A DNA stretch of 64,000 nucleotides from Palaemon carinicauda (GCF_036898095.1 NC_090750.1:85068075-85132074), one strand, 5' to 3'; numbered from the stretch's first letter, positions 29,418 through 40,886 are shown. A program made the numbers and translations. The notes: a model not told the origin generated them from the sequence alone.

Positions 29418-32400
29418 ATGTGCCAACGAAGCAGAGCTGTCCTGTTGGGGCCTGGGGAGTCTGCCGTTGCCGCCTCCTCTACGACTTCGTCATGGGCGTG
29501 TCCCTTCTCCTAGAAGTTCTCCCGTGACAACTGACAGCTCCTTAGTTCATATAAAACGCTCAGGAGGTTCGCCTCCTTGGGTGGGTACTTCCCTTTCGAG
29601 GGAGGTTCCCTTCCCAGGTATGAGTTTTTCCCCCTTCAGGGGGGTGTTCTTCTCTTACCTTAATATTTTCTGGGGGCGGTTATGCTCTTGGTGCTGAGCT
29701 ACCGCTTTTGTAACCACGCTCAAGGGGCTGAGCGGTTGCAAGGCCGGACCATGGAGTTCGTGCGATTATGCTCTTGGTGCTGAGCGGTCGCACTTGCAGC
29801 TACGCTCAAGGGGCTGAGCAGCTGCAGGAGCCCCTCTTCGGAGGGTTGCTCTTTATGGTCAGCGTGCTGATCCAACGACGCTAAGGGGCACCTTCATCAG
29901 TTCTTCCTGTCTCTCCTACGAAGTGTTCATCTCTTGTTCGCGAGAGAGGACACTCATAGAGACTCCTCTTCGGAGGACTCCCCTGCTGTTGTTGCTGAAG
30001 GCTCAGTTCCCCCCTCCGAACATCTTCGAGGGGGCAGCTTAGTCCAACGGTCTCTCCTGCGAGTGTCTCTCCCTCTCGGGGGAGTTCACTAAGAGAGACT
30101 CCTCTTCAGAGGACTGATGGTGCTCCTGTCCGTGGTCGTCTTCATCTTCAGCCGCAGAGGATCCTCCTCAACGAGAACAGACAGTTGCAGCTTCTTCTCT
30201 AGACCTGTCAGCAGTTCATTCGCGATCTTCGACACCTGCCAGATCTTCTTGTCTTCCTTCTCCGTTCCTGGACGCAGTAGCGCTGTGGGTGCCTCTCCAC
30301 CCCGTTTTCCAAACGGGCACCGGTCCCTTCGGGGCTAAGGGCTTATCTCTCATGTGAGTAAGCCCTTTGGTGCCAGGTTTTTTTACCTGTGCAACCTCGT
30401 TCTACTGCGCGAGTAGTTCGCCTGCTGTGGACCAGACTTATGCTGAATCAACTCCAGATCGCCAACTCTTCCGAGACCTTCTGTGCGGCTACGCGCCATG
30501 CACGCCTACGGTCTCCTGAACGCCCACAATCGCCTGCTCGCCGGCGCACATCTGATCACCCTTTCCTGATGTGCGCAATGCGCGCCAACGTTCGCCCTCG
30601 CGCCCACGATCTCCGGATCTGGGCGCAAGCAGGGAGGTTTTTCTTCACTGAACTCCACGTGCACCTGCTCGCCAGCGCGCATCTGCGCCCCCTTCCTGAT
30701 GTGCGCATAGTCGCATACGCGCCATCGTTCGCCCACGCGCCTATGATCTTCGGATCTGGGCGCAGGCAAGGAGTTATTCCTTCGCCTCCTCCCCGACGAT
30801 CTCTCATACGTCTGGCCGCGCATTTCTCCTGGCCATGCAACTACGCTCCTACGATCTCCTGGTTCCTGCCTCGTCTCGCAGTTCAAGATGTTCCTACGCT
30901 AGCGCACAGGCGCTCACAGGTTCTTCTGGACTCTCAGCGCCTCCACTTCACCGCGCCGCCCAGGAGACACCTAAGCTAGCGCACAGGCGCTCACAGGCAC
31001 CCCTGGGCTCTTGTTACGCGCCAGCGATCTCCTACGCGCCCGCGCGATTCTTCGCCTGCGCGCAAGCGTTTTCAACGAGCCAACGCTTCAATCGTCGTAG
31101 GTTTCCTACGCGCCCACGCGATCGGTCGCTACGCGCCACCGCTCACCAACACGCCATCGCTCGCCATCACTTGCCCACGCGCCATCGCTCGCCAACGCGC
31201 CATCGCTTGCCAACGCGCCTTCGCCCGCCTACAAGCTATCGCTCGCCAAGACGCGCCATCGGTCCCTTACGCCCCATCGCTCTGCCGGCTGCCTGCGCTC
31301 GCCCTTACGTTCGCGCGCATGCGTGCACCTGTGTTCGCCCGCGCGCGAACCAACGATTTTCCATCGCGCGAGCGCCAGCGCGATTCCCGCCAGCGAGCCA
31401 TCGCTCGCCTACACGCCATCGGTCTCCCGACCTCCAGCGCTCGTCCTTTCAACCGCGCTCGTCCTCACCTGCGCGGCCACGCGCACTTTCGCCTGCGCGC
31501 CCACGCACACTTTCGCCTGAGCGCCCTCGCACCTGCGCTCCTGTGCGCCCACATGCGGGCACGCCCACGTTCGCCCGCTCGCGAACCAACGATCTGCCAT
31601 CGCGCGAGCGCCAAGGTGATTTCGACCGCTATTCCCGTCGAGTTATCGCAACACGGGCAACCTGGCGAGTCTTCTGGGGCGCGTACTTCCAGTTCACAAT
31701 CTTCTCCCCGTAAACGCAGAGCATGGCACATACAAGAGCAGGAAGAATCTTCAGAGAGGTCTGGGCAACATTCTTCTCCTTTCTTTCAGGCAGGCCCCAT
31801 CATCTCTACTCCTCAGGATCGTTCGATTCCCTTTCCCCTAGCGGGAGTCGCTGACACTGCGTCTGTCAGCCGTCAGCAGAGGAGGTACTTCGAGATCATG
31901 GGGGAACCTGGTTTTAGCCCTTCCTCTCCACCATTCCGTGGAAGGGTCTCCCCAGGGAGTTCTTCTCTCGAGAAATTCTCCGCCCGGTAGGTGACATTCT
32001 CATCTTCGGAGATCTTAAGCCAGAAGAAAGCCGCAAAGTGTGCCATGCGGGCTACTTCGTGGCTGGTTGTCTGGCTTGGATCTCTGGGCATCCTGTTGCG
32101 ATCCGAGAATTTGTCCAAGGAGAGCTCCAGGAAGGTCATGGAAACTTTCCTCCTCTCGGGCACGAGCACCTCGTTTCCCGGCTCACCAAGTTTCGAACTT
32201 GTGGGCAAACTCGATGTGAAAGCATTGAGATGCAGTGACCAAGAGGTTCCTCTCGGAAGTCCCAACCATGGATGTCGGCAAGCTCAGACACTTCCACTCT
32301 TGGAAAGACCTTGTTTTGAGCCCAAGGACAGGGAATGGACAGCTGAGAGGTGGAGAAAGCGCATCACGGTTCGCTCCGCCATAGGCGCTTGCATCCAGAC

Positions 32401-32450
32401 CCTACAAACCTCCAGCACCTCAACAACAACAGCCTCATCAGCCTAGGACA
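29418..32450 (+). pseudogene. DIRS-D1 gag region (broken)
   Basis: The probable original start is represented in the sister copy by MPTKQSCPVGAWGVCR at 62657; in this copy the codon is GTG. Downstream frames are broken. 30480-31620 is a GC-rich repetitive stretch (see separate entry). The recognisable C-terminal gag part is 31880-32200, encoding RRYFEIMGEPGF and CAMRATSWLVVWLGSLGI with SKESSRKVMETFLLSG, which resembles the gag frames at 46680-46990 and 51130-51250. No continuous protein is possible. Confidence 0.65.
30480..31620 (+). repeat. GC-rich degenerate minisatellite inside DIRS-D1 gag
   Basis: Dozens of variants of CGCGCCATCGCTCGCC / CGCGCCCACG in tandem. All frames stay open for long stretches on both strands (up to 292 codons) because the repeat lacks TA-containing stops, giving Ala/Arg/Pro/His/Ser-rich translations. 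A shorter version is in DIRS-D2 (63650-64000). Confidence 0.85.
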
Positions 32451-32579
32451 TCGGAACCAGCCCCGGCAGCTAAGACAAGGTGTCTAAACATTAGCCCCCT
32501 CCTGTCAGAGGCAGCAAGGGCGGGAAGTCCTCCTGGGGAGGCAATAATCCTGAGGGAGCGGCCGAGGCCGCAAACTCTA

Positions 32580-33510
32580 GGATTGGCAACCCCCCTGCAG
32601 GGTCCCCTGTGGGGGGATGCCCAAGGTTGCTCGCTCAGGTGGCAGCAACTCGGGGCCGATTCCTGCACGATCTCAGTGATCAGCCAAGGATATCGCGTCC
32701 CGTTCTTTACATCTCTACCTCTGCTGACAGCAAATCCAGTGTCCCTGAGCTCCTATGCCATGGGATCGGCAAAGGGGCTAGCCCTTCGGGCAGAAATTGA
32801 GACCATGCTCTAGAAGGAGGCTCTTCAAAAGGTCATCGACGGCTCCCCCGGCTTCTTCAGTCAACTCTTTCTTATAAGAAAGCGTCTGAAGTCTGGAGAC
32901 CTGTCTCGACCTCTCAGCCCTGATCAAGTTTGTCGAACAAACTTCGTTCAGCGTGGAACAGCAGAGTCAATCAGGCTTGTAATGTGACCACAACTCTTCA
33001 TGTGCACACTGGAGCTGAAGGACGGGTACTTCCAGATCCCAATCCATCCGTCTTTCAGGAAGTACTTGAAATTCAGCCTAGACAACAAGATATACCAGTT
33101 CAAGGTACAGTGTTTCTATCTCCCCGCAGCACCGCAGGTGTCCTCCAGAATGTTCACCCTGTTATCTTCATGGCCACACAGGAGCGGCATCCGTCTCCTT
33201 CGCTTTCTGGATGACTGGCTATCCCAGGCAGTCTCGGAATCGACCCTTCCTCAACACCGAGACAAGCTTCTGGGACTTTGCCAAGATCTAGGGATCATGG
33301 TAATTCTCGGGAAGTCTTCTCTGCTTCCATCTCAACAACTAGGATATCTAGGCATGATATTAGACTCCAATCTCCAAGCCTTCCCATCAGATGGCAGGAT
33401 AGCAAGGCTGAGGAGAATTGCAGAACCTTTCCTCAGACGAGGAGAGCTTCCAGCCCATCTTGGTTACGCCTCCCAGGTCACATTTCCTCCTTGGCCAATC
33501 TAGTTCCAAC
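32580..33510 (+). pseudogene. DIRS-D1 reverse transcriptase (broken)
   Basis: In pieces: ISVISQGYRVPF and LALRAEIETML followed by TAG (32810), then MCTLELKDGYFQIPIHPS (33000, palm Asp), FKVQCFYLPAAPQV and RLLRFLDDWLSQA (the (F/Y)LDD catalytic pair, about 33195-33230), then LGYLGMILDSNLQAFPSD. Stops at 32810 and 32980 and loss of the fingers (VPKK-type) region inactivate it. Confidence 0.85.
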
Positions 33511-33689
33511 AGCCGCCTCAGGATGAGATCCCTGCGTCGGCAGCCCAAGTCCCGGTGGAATCAAGACAACAATTCCCCGGTCATTCTGGTCCCTTTGGGA
33601 CCTGCGGAACGAATGGACCTGCAGTGGTAGTTGACCTATGGAAACCTTTTCAGGGGATTGGATCTTCTCGCCCTTTCCCCGCATTTGAT

Positions 33690-34440
33690 GCTGTTCTCGG
33701 ACTCGTCAAAACAAGGGGGGGGGGGTCCACGTTCTGAATCAGGCCTATGGTCAGAACCATAAGGGTACCTCCACATCAATCTGCTAGGAATGAAGGCCGT
33801 AGTCTGGCCCCTCAACACTTCCATTAGACCCTGGCGAGTCCCTCCGTGGACGACAACTTCATGGTAGTGCCTTTTGTTTCAGCAAGCAGGGAGGTACCTT
33901 TTCATATCAACTTTCTCATCTTACAGTGGAGATACTGAGATGAACCGAAGTCCACTCAAACCCTATCGGCTCGTTTCATTCCGGACAAAGGAATGTGCTC
34001 TCCGACAGTCTGAGCAGGACTTCACAGAAAGAGAGTACCGAGTGGTCTTCGGCCCCCCCCTGGTAGCCAACAGGTCCTGACCTTGTCGACCTGTTTGCGA
34101 CAGCCTTGAATTTCAAACTGCCGCTGTACTACTCCCAGTCCCAGACCCCAAGGCACTCTGGCAAGATGCCTTCCTACACGGTGGGACAACATCGACGTCT
34201 ACTTCTTCCCACCGTTCTGTCTGTTGAGAAGGGGGCTCAACAAGACCAGACTATCGGTCAACCTGTCGATGACTCTGATAGCTCCGCTGCGGCATCATGC
34301 AGAGTGGTTCCCGGAACTTCTGCATCTCCTGACGGAACTCCTGAGAGAGCTTCCCCCACGACACGAGCTACTCAAACAACCATACTGCGACATCTACCAC
34401 AAGCCATAGCATTGCTTCGGCTTCACGCCTGGAGACCATC
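33690..34440 (+). pseudogene. DIRS-D1 RNase H and methyltransferase remnants
   Basis: Pieces in shifting frames. An RNase H-like region lies at 33690-34020, ending near a motif that resembles NVLSDSLSR. The methyltransferase-like region lies at 34075-34420, including VDLFATALNFKLPLYYS and PSYTVGQHRRL, then LIAPLRHHAEWFPEL. Compare intact copies at 39460-39690 and 58700-58950. Confidence 0.7.
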
Positions 34441-34983
34441 CAACATCCCCTCACAGAGAGAGGCATTCCGCAACAAGTTGCGGAGCGGATGTCTCGACAC
34501 CTGCGAAAGTCATTCGCAGGGGTCTACCAGGCGAAGTGGAGAATCTTCTGTGGTTGGTGTTGTGGGAGAGGTACCTCTCCCCTTGATGCCACTATTCCAG
34601 CAATAGCGGAGTCATTGTCTATCAGCGGGAGGAAATGCGCCTTTCGCTCTCGGCGGCGGAATCCTATCGCTCAGCCTTTAGCCTGGCTTTCAGGCTGAAA
34701 GGAATAGACGTTTCCTCCTCGCTCGATCTTTCTTTGCTTCGCATACGTAACTACAAACTTACCTGCCCCAGTCGGAAGTGAGACCTTCTCCATGGAACAT
34801 GGTTCGGGCTCTTAGGGCTCTTAAGAGATCTCCTTGCGAACCATTACGCTAGGCTTCTGATCGTCACCGGTCTTGGAAGACGGTGCTCCTCCTCGCTCTG
34901 GCCTCTGCCAAGCGTGTCAGCAAACTTCATGGTCTCTCGTACGGCGTCGCCCACTCAAGAGGATAGGTGGAGGTAACGTTCAG
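34440..34983 (+). pseudogene. DIRS-D1 tyrosine recombinase, 5' part (split by DIRS-B)
   Basis: The N-terminal core-binding part runs at 34450-34720 (SRHLRKSFAGVYQAKWRIFCGW, resembling the RVYQSKW motif of the other YRs). The catalytic Arg region is at 34890-34935, LLALASAKRVSKLHGL. The sequence stops at ...GTAACGTTCAG, where DIRS-B begins. The remainder resumes at 41619. Confidence 0.85.
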
Positions 34984-34994
34984 TTTTATGAATA

Positions 34995-35150
34995 GAACTT
35001 ACCTGGCAGTTATATATACATAGCTAATTATCTCTATTTTGGCAGAATTTTTCTAAAACTAGGCAACCGCCTTGTGGTGGTTGGGTGGTAACACCCGTTA
35101 AAGGGTGGTAGGAGGAATCATTCCCGTTTTCTGTTCTTCAGTTCATCTCT
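34995..35150 (+). repeat. DIRS-B left ITR
   Basis: Matches the reverse complement of 41427-41583 with one or two mismatches (for example TTTTGGC versus TTTCGGC near 35039). Confidence 0.93.
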
Positions 35151-35308
35151 GCCGGCCGGATCGACAACACGTTGGTCCGTCATTAAGAGTTTTTCTTCGC
35201 TTTCCCTGCTCGGTGTACCAGTCTGCTTTTTTGGTGAAGTACTCTGATTTGGGGTTTTGGCGATCGTTGTATTTTGTTTTCTCTTAGCTTTTTTTGCTGT
35301 TTTTCATT

Positions 35309-37929
35309 ATGAGTGAAAAGAGTCATTACCGTATCTGTGCGAATGAGGAATGTAAGGTGAGACCACCGAAAATGGCGGTAGATCCTCACACCGTTTGTTC
35401 TAATTGTAGGGGTTTTGTTTGTGCCCTTGATAATAGGTGCGGGGAATGTAAGGTTTTGGATGAGAAAGATTGGTTAATTATGAAGCGCTATGTGCGTAAG
35501 CTAGAGCTCGATAGAGTTAGGAGAGCTTCTAGGTCTAAGTCTAAGTCTGTTAGTGGTAAGGAAGACGAACTTAGCGTAGATTTATCTATTGATCCTATTA
35601 TTGATTCCTCTTTGGAAGTTGATCCTTCCCTTGAGGTAGTAACTCCTGCACCTCCTACAGGTTCCGTATCTACGGATTACCCTCGGTACGCTAGCCTGGC
35701 TGCCGAGTTGAAGGCCATTAAAGAACAACTGGAGGCCTTTAAAGGTAAGGAAAGTGAAAGTGCTTGTGTTAGTGCAGTGGAGGTGGCGACTGACTGAATC
35801 TGTCATACCCCTAGGCCTAGACCTCTACCAAGCTCCCAGGACCAAGGGAGAAGGTACAGTACGTCGATGACCGAAAGGGGGTGAGAGGTACGTACCCTCG
35901 GTCAGCCGTCGCCTCAGACAGTCCTGTTGTCGATTCCCAGGCTGCTCTTGACCGTCACGGGAAAGACGTGTCGGATGTGTTGTTTTCTTCTCCGAATTCG
36001 TCCAGACGTAAATGGAAGTATGAAGCTTCAAGACCTACTAAGAGGAGATGGAACCGCGACGAACGGTCTCGTTCTTTCTCTCCCGGTTCTAGCAGTTATG
36101 AACCTTGTCCGTCGGAGGATGATTTCGACTCCGTGCCTGTGAAAAGGGCGAAGCCTGCTGCCGAAGATCCTCCCCCTTCTACGAGTGTTATTCGTCAGCC
36201 CCCCCCCTTTGGGTCCGCAAGACCCAGCTGATGTTGCTAAATCCTTTATGTCTGTCATGCAGGAACAACTTTTGACTTTAGTACAAGCCTTTAGCCGCCC
36301 TCACGCCCAGTCTGACAGACGTAAAGACGACTCGTTGCCGATTAAGAAGTCTGCTTCTAAGAGAGAACGGAGTTCTTCTTTAAAGAAAACTTCTCCCTCT
36401 CTACGCCAGGATGAGGAATGTGTGCTTTCGCCAGGCGATACTTCTTCGCGATACCAGGGCGATACGTTTTCTCGTTCTCGATACCGGGACGATACCTTAT
36501 CGAACGATGCTGCTTCTCGTTCTCGATGCCAAGACGATACCGCCTCCCGTTCACGTTACCAGCACGATACCTCCTCTCGTTCGCTTCGCCACGACGATAC
36601 CTCCTCTCGTTCGCTTCGCCACGACGATACCTCCTCTCGTTCACGACGCCACGACGATACCGACCCTAGTTCTCGACGCCACGACGATACCGCCTCTCGT
36701 TCACGACGCCACGACGATACCGCCTCTCATTCTCGCCGCCACGACGATACCGCCTCTCGCTCTCGACGACAGAACGACTCTGCCTCTCGTTCTCGGTCCC
36801 AGGGCGATACCACCCTGCCTCTTCGGGACGATACTGCCTCTCTTCCCAAGGATTCTTCTAGCGCGGGACTCCAGGATGCAACCCGTCTTTTGCAGGATGA
36901 TGCCTTTGATTTGCCCTTGTCGGGTTCTAAGGATCCTTCTTCTCTTTCGAAGGATACAGTATTGCAGATGTGGATCAGGACCTCGAGGATGTTTCTGATG
37001 ACGATGATAATCCTGCCGACGCTGTGGGAGATTACAAAGTTCTCTCTCGCTCCCTTCTTGAACTTTTTGGAGAGGAATTCCAACCTGCTGCCCCTCAATC
37101 TCCTCAGTCCCAATTTAACAGAAAGAAGGCCAAGAAACAGTCGGCCTTCATCAAGATGAAGCTGTCTATCTCCGCAAAGAAGGCTCTCACGAAGATTGAT
37201 GACTGGATGATGGAGCGGAGACAAACAGTTAAGACTTCCTTCTCGTTTCCACCAGCTCGTCTTGCTTCAAGAGTGGGTATGTGGTATGCAACTGGAGAAC
37301 CTTTGGGTCTGGGAGTGCCTTCCTCCTCCAAGGGTGACTTCTCTGGTTTAGTGGACTCTGCTAGAAGGCATGCTCTCAACTCAGCCAAGGTCATGTGGTC
37401 GATGTCGGAGCTGGATCATCTCGTCAAAGGTATTTTTAGAGCCTTTGAGGTTTTTAGTTTCCTAGACTGGTCGCTTGGGACTCTCGCAAGGAAAACTGAA
37501 CAGATGGAAGGATCTAGGGACCTTACCAGTATTATGTCCTGTATGGATAAGGCCCTCAGAGATGGGGCAAATGAGTTGGCTGCTCTGTTCTCAGCTGGGG
37601 TCCTAAAGAAGAGAGCTCTGCTTTGCTCTTTTGCTTCTTTTGCACAAAAGTCTGAGCTTCTTTACGCCCCCCTCTCTCAACATCTTTTTCCCGAGTCCCT
37701 GGTTAATGACATTACGCGTTCTCTGGCCCAAAAACCCACCCAAGACCTTTTATCTCGTTCTGCTCGTAAGCCCTTGGCAGCCCCTCCTTCTTCTTTGAAA
37801 CGGGAGGAAAGGAGATTCCAGCAGCCCTTTTGGGGCAGGACTACTTCAAGACCAGATTTTAGAGGGAGAAGGCAAGAATCAGGACCAAGATCTACCAGGG
37901 GTTCTTTCAGACCTCGCTCCAGAAAATGA
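35309..37929 (+). pseudogene. DIRS-B gag (three frame breaks)
   Basis: The start ATG is at 35309. The N-terminal piece to 35797 has a Cys/His cluster (CANEECK, DPHTVCSNCRGFVC, RCGECK), the same arrangement as in the gag at 45038, and a coiled-coil-like SLAAELKAIKEQLEAFKG. It ends in TGA (35795). Homologous frames continue at 35881-36231, then shift within a C-run (about 36200-36207) to 36185-37159 (Ser/Arg-rich repeats), then shift again near 36960 to 36970-37929. The last piece has the globular gag core (DDWMMERRQTVKTSFSFPP, GVPSSSKGDFSGLVDSARR, FRAFEVFSFLDW) and a basic tail ending FRPRSRK. The C-run shift fits slippage. Confidence 0.78.
36432..36800 (+). repeat. 30-bp in-frame repeats in DIRS-B gag (SRSRRHDDTA)
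   Basis: About 12 units of GCCACGACGATACC plus CCTCTCGTTC.. encode a decapeptide SRSRRHDDTA with variants (SRSLRHDDTS, SRSRYQHDTS). The unit length is a multiple of three, so expansion keeps the frame. The alternating basic (SRSRR) and acidic (DD) character resembles RS-like, possibly phase-separating or RNA-binding sequence. Confidence 0.92.
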
Positions 37930-38143
37930 AGTTCGTCTCCTCCAGACAGTAGGCGCAAGACTGTCAGGTTTTTGGCAGTCTTGGAAGAGGAGAGGGGCGG
38001 ACACCTGGTCCCTCTCAGTCATCAAGGAAGGATACAAGATCCCCTTTCTGAAAAAACCTCCTCTCGCAGATGCTCCGCTGGCCTTAGTAGCCCAGTACTC
38101 AGATCCGGGGAAACAGAAGGGCCTAGTAGACCTTGTCAACCAA

Positions 38144-39694
38144 ATGCTAGACAAGGGGGCGATAGAACCGGTTCGGGATCTATCCTCCCCAGGCTTTTAC
38201 AATCGCCTGTTTCTGGTCCCCAAGAACTCGGGCGGATGGAGACCCGTCCTGGATGTCAGCGCTCTCAACGTATTTGTGGAGAAGACAAAGTTCTCCATGG
38301 AGACGACTCAGTCGGTGCTGGCGTCAGTACGTCCAGGGGACTGGATGGTGTCCCTCGACTTGCAGGACGCATATTTCCATGTCCCCATCCATCCGACTTC
38401 GAGGAAGTACCTGAGATTTGTAATGGAGGGCAAGTGCTTCCAATTCAGAGCTCTTTGCTTCGGTCTCAGCACGGCTCCTCAAGTCTTCACCAGGGTAATG
38501 GCGAATGTGTCAGGTTGGCTGCATCAGGAGGGGATAAGGATATCCTTCTATCTGGACGATTGGCTGATTCGTTCACGATCGAGGGAGAAATGTCTGGAGG
38601 ATTTACGGAAGACTTTTATGATGGCTCAAGATCTAGGCCTGGTCATCAACAGGGAGAAGTCTCAGATCAGACCGAATCAGACTATTCTCTATTTGGGGAT
38701 AGTTCTGAATTCAGTTCTTTTTCGGGCTTCTCCCTCTCAGGAAAGACAGACCAAGTGTCTCGTAAAAGTCAGAACTTTCCTGGACAAGAAGAGATGCACA
38801 GCGAAGGAGTGGATGAGTTTGCTGGGGACTCTATCCTCCCTCGAACAGTTTGTCTCTCTGGGGAGACTCCACCTAAGGCCTCTTCAGCACTTTCTTTCGA
38901 AGACGTGGAACAGAAAGATGCAGGAAGACTCCTTTTCCTTCCCCATTCCAATAGAAGTCAAGACTCTTCTGAAGTGGTGGCTGGACCCAACCTTGTTAGG
39001 GGAAGGGATCTCCTTACACAAGAAGAACCCAGACCTAGTGTTGTTTTCAGACGCATCAGAGTCAGGCTGGGGGGCAACACTAGGAAGCAAGGAGGTCTCA
39101 GGCTATTGGGAAGGAATTCAGCTGGGATGGCACATCAACAACAAGGAGCTGATGGCCATTTTTCTGGGGCTAAAGGCCTTCAAGGACTTGGTGTCTGGGA
39201 AGATTGTGGAGGTCAACTCAGACAACACCACAGCTCTTGCTTACATCAGGAAGCAAGGAGGGACTCACTCTCTGTCTCTCTTCGAGACAGCAAGAGAGCT
39301 CCTTCTTTGGGCGAAGGAGAACAGGATAAACCTGCTGACGAGGTTTGTTCAGGGACAGAAGAATGTGAGGGCGGACATGCTCAGCAGGAAAGGGCAGGTC
39401 CTTCCCACAGAATGGACCCTCAACCAACAGGTCTGTCAGAGTCTCTGGAGGCTGTGGGGGAGACCCCTCATCGATCTTTTCGCCTCCAACTTATCCAAGA
39501 GGATCCCCATCTATTGCTCCCTAGTTCCGGACAGAGAGGCAATAGCAGTAGACGCCTTTTTGATGGATTGGACGGGGATGGACACTTATGCTTTTCCCCC
39601 GTTCAAGATCATCAATCTGGTAGTCAGGAAATTCGCCCTCCTCGATTCGGGACGGATGATCCTGATAGCTCCGTTCTGGCCGATGAGGGAATGA
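38144..39694 (+). CDS. DIRS-B RT / RNase H / methyltransferase (premature stop)
   Basis: 516 codons from the first ATG. The conserved frame is open further upstream to about 37930 (FWQSWKRRGADTW), overlapping the gag end in the +1 register as in DIRS-A. RT: FLVPKNSGGWRPVLD, SLDLQDAYFHVPIHP, FGLSTAPQVFTR and FYLDDWLIRS (catalytic Asp pair). RNase H: LFSDASESGWG, NNKELMAIF, EVNSDNTTAL and VRADMLSR, all four acidic residues present. Methyltransferase-like: PLIDLFASN and YAFPPFKII (FPPF). The frame ends at TGA (39692) after WPMRE, where DIRS-C has Trp; homologous sequence continues in frame to 39985, so this is a nonsense change that removes about 97 codons. Confidence 0.9.
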   Translation: MLDKGAIEPVRDLSSPGFYNRLFLVPKNSGGWRPVLDVSALNVFVEKTKFSMETTQSVLASVRPGDWMVSLDLQDAYFHVPIHPTSRKYLRFVMEGKCFQFRALCFGLSTAPQVFTRVMANVSGWLHQEGIRISFYLDDWLIRSRSREKCLEDLRKTFMMAQDLGLVINREKSQIRPNQTILYLGIVLNSVLFRASPSQERQTKCLVKVRTFLDKKRCTAKEWMSLLGTLSSLEQFVSLGRLHLRPLQHFLSKTWNRKMQEDSFSFPIPIEVKTLLKWWLDPTLLGEGISLHKKNPDLVLFSDASESGWGATLGSKEVSGYWEGIQLGWHINNKELMAIFLGLKAFKDLVSGKIVEVNSDNTTALAYIRKQGGTHSLSLFETARELLLWAKENRINLLTRFVQGQKNVRADMLSRKGQVLPTEWTLNQQVCQSLWRLWGRPLIDLFASNLSKRIPIYCSLVPDREAIAVDAFLMDWTGMDTYAFPPFKIINLVVRKFALLDSGRMILIAPFWPMRE

Positions 39695-40886
39695 TTCACG
39701 GAGGTGGTGGACTTGTTGATGGACTTTCCAAGAAGCCTCCCTGCAAGTCCAAATCTGCTCAGACAACCCCACTTCGAGAGATATCATCAAAACCCCCTCG
39801 CTCTCAATCTGACTGCCTTCAGACTATCGAGAAGCTCGTCAGATCGAGAGGCTTTTCAGCGCAAGCTGCGAAAGCTATCGCCAGAGCGAGGAGGGTCTCT
39901 TCGCAGAGGGTCTACCAGTCCAAGTGGGAGACTTTTAGGGCTTGGTGTAGGAAGCACAAGATTTCCTCATCCACTACCTCTGTGAGCCAGATTGCGGATT
40001 TCTTGTTGTACCTCAGACAGGACGCTAAGCTAGCTGTGTCCACTATCAAAGGGTACAAAAGTATGCTCTCTTCCGTCTGTCGGCATAGAGGCTTGGACTA
40101 GTCTCGCGATAAGGACTTACATGACCTCTTGAAGTCTTTTGAGACGACCAAGCAGACCCAGTTAAAGCCCCCTTCTTGGAACCTTGATGTGGTTCTTAAA
40201 TTTCTGTGCACCAAGAGATTTGAGCCCATCTCACAGGCTCCCCTTAGGGAGGTTACCAAGAAGACCCTCTTTCTTTTGGCCTTAGCAACAGCTAAAAGAG
40301 TTAGTGAAGTCCATGCAATTGAAAAACAGGTAGGCTTCAATCTGAATGGGGCAGTTTGTGCCTTGAGATTAGACTTTCTCGCTAAGAACGAGAACCCTTC
40401 TAAGCCCTGGCCGAGGACCTTTGAGGTTCCTAACTTGACCAACCTAGTGGGTCAAGAGCAAGAGAGGCTGCTCTGTCCAGTACGAGCCCTCAAGACCTAC
40501 TTGTCTCGCACGAAAAGTGTGAGAGGCTCTTCTAGCTCCCTGTGGTGTTCTGTGAAAGATCCTCAAAAGCCCCTTTCCAAGAACGCTTTGTCCTTTTTCC
40601 TGAGGGAAGTGATAAGAGAAGCGCATCTCTTGTGTGAGGAGGAACACTTCGGACGTTTAAAAGTGCAAGCTCACGAAGTGAGGGCCATTGCGACCTCGCT
40701 TGCTTACCCCAGAACATGTCGCTCCGTCAAATTATGGATGCGACATTCTGGAGGAGCAACTCTGTGTTCGCCTCTCATTACCTCAGAGAGGTGAGGGTGG
40801 ATTATGAGAAATGTTATACCTTGGGACCATACGTAGCTACGGCTTCTGTATTAGGCAAAGGAGTTACTACCTCCCCTCAACCTTAG
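39691..40886 (+). pseudogene. DIRS-B tyrosine recombinase (nonsense plus frameshift)
   Basis: The first ATG in the YR frame near the domain is at 39691. N-terminal core-binding part: SDCLQTIEKLVRSRGFS, RVYQSKWETFRAW and STIKGYKSML. A TAG at 40099-40101 interrupts just after HRGLD, where DIRS-C reads Leu. The same frame continues with ATAKRVSEVHA (catalytic Arg) and AHEVRAIATS (His-x-x-Arg). Around 40705-40712 one base is missing, and the end (FASHYLREV with the nucleophilic Tyr, then CYTLGPYVA) is in another frame, to TAG at 40884. All catalytic residues are visible, but the protein cannot be made whole. Upstream, the same frame is open back to 37972 across RT. Confidence 0.88.

Noticed and set aside
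28683..29697. Frames shared between DIRS-D1 and DIRS-D2 leaders (such as MNYIFIIVIILFCYS)
   Set aside because: They match because the nucleotide sequence is duplicated; length and composition do not suggest protein and there is no domain. Only the MPTKQSCPVG start was kept, at low confidence.
30389..31990. Long frames of 126-292 codons on both strands as separate genes
   Set aside because: They all lie in the stop-poor GC minisatellite of DIRS-D gag, and both strands are open for the same compositional reason.
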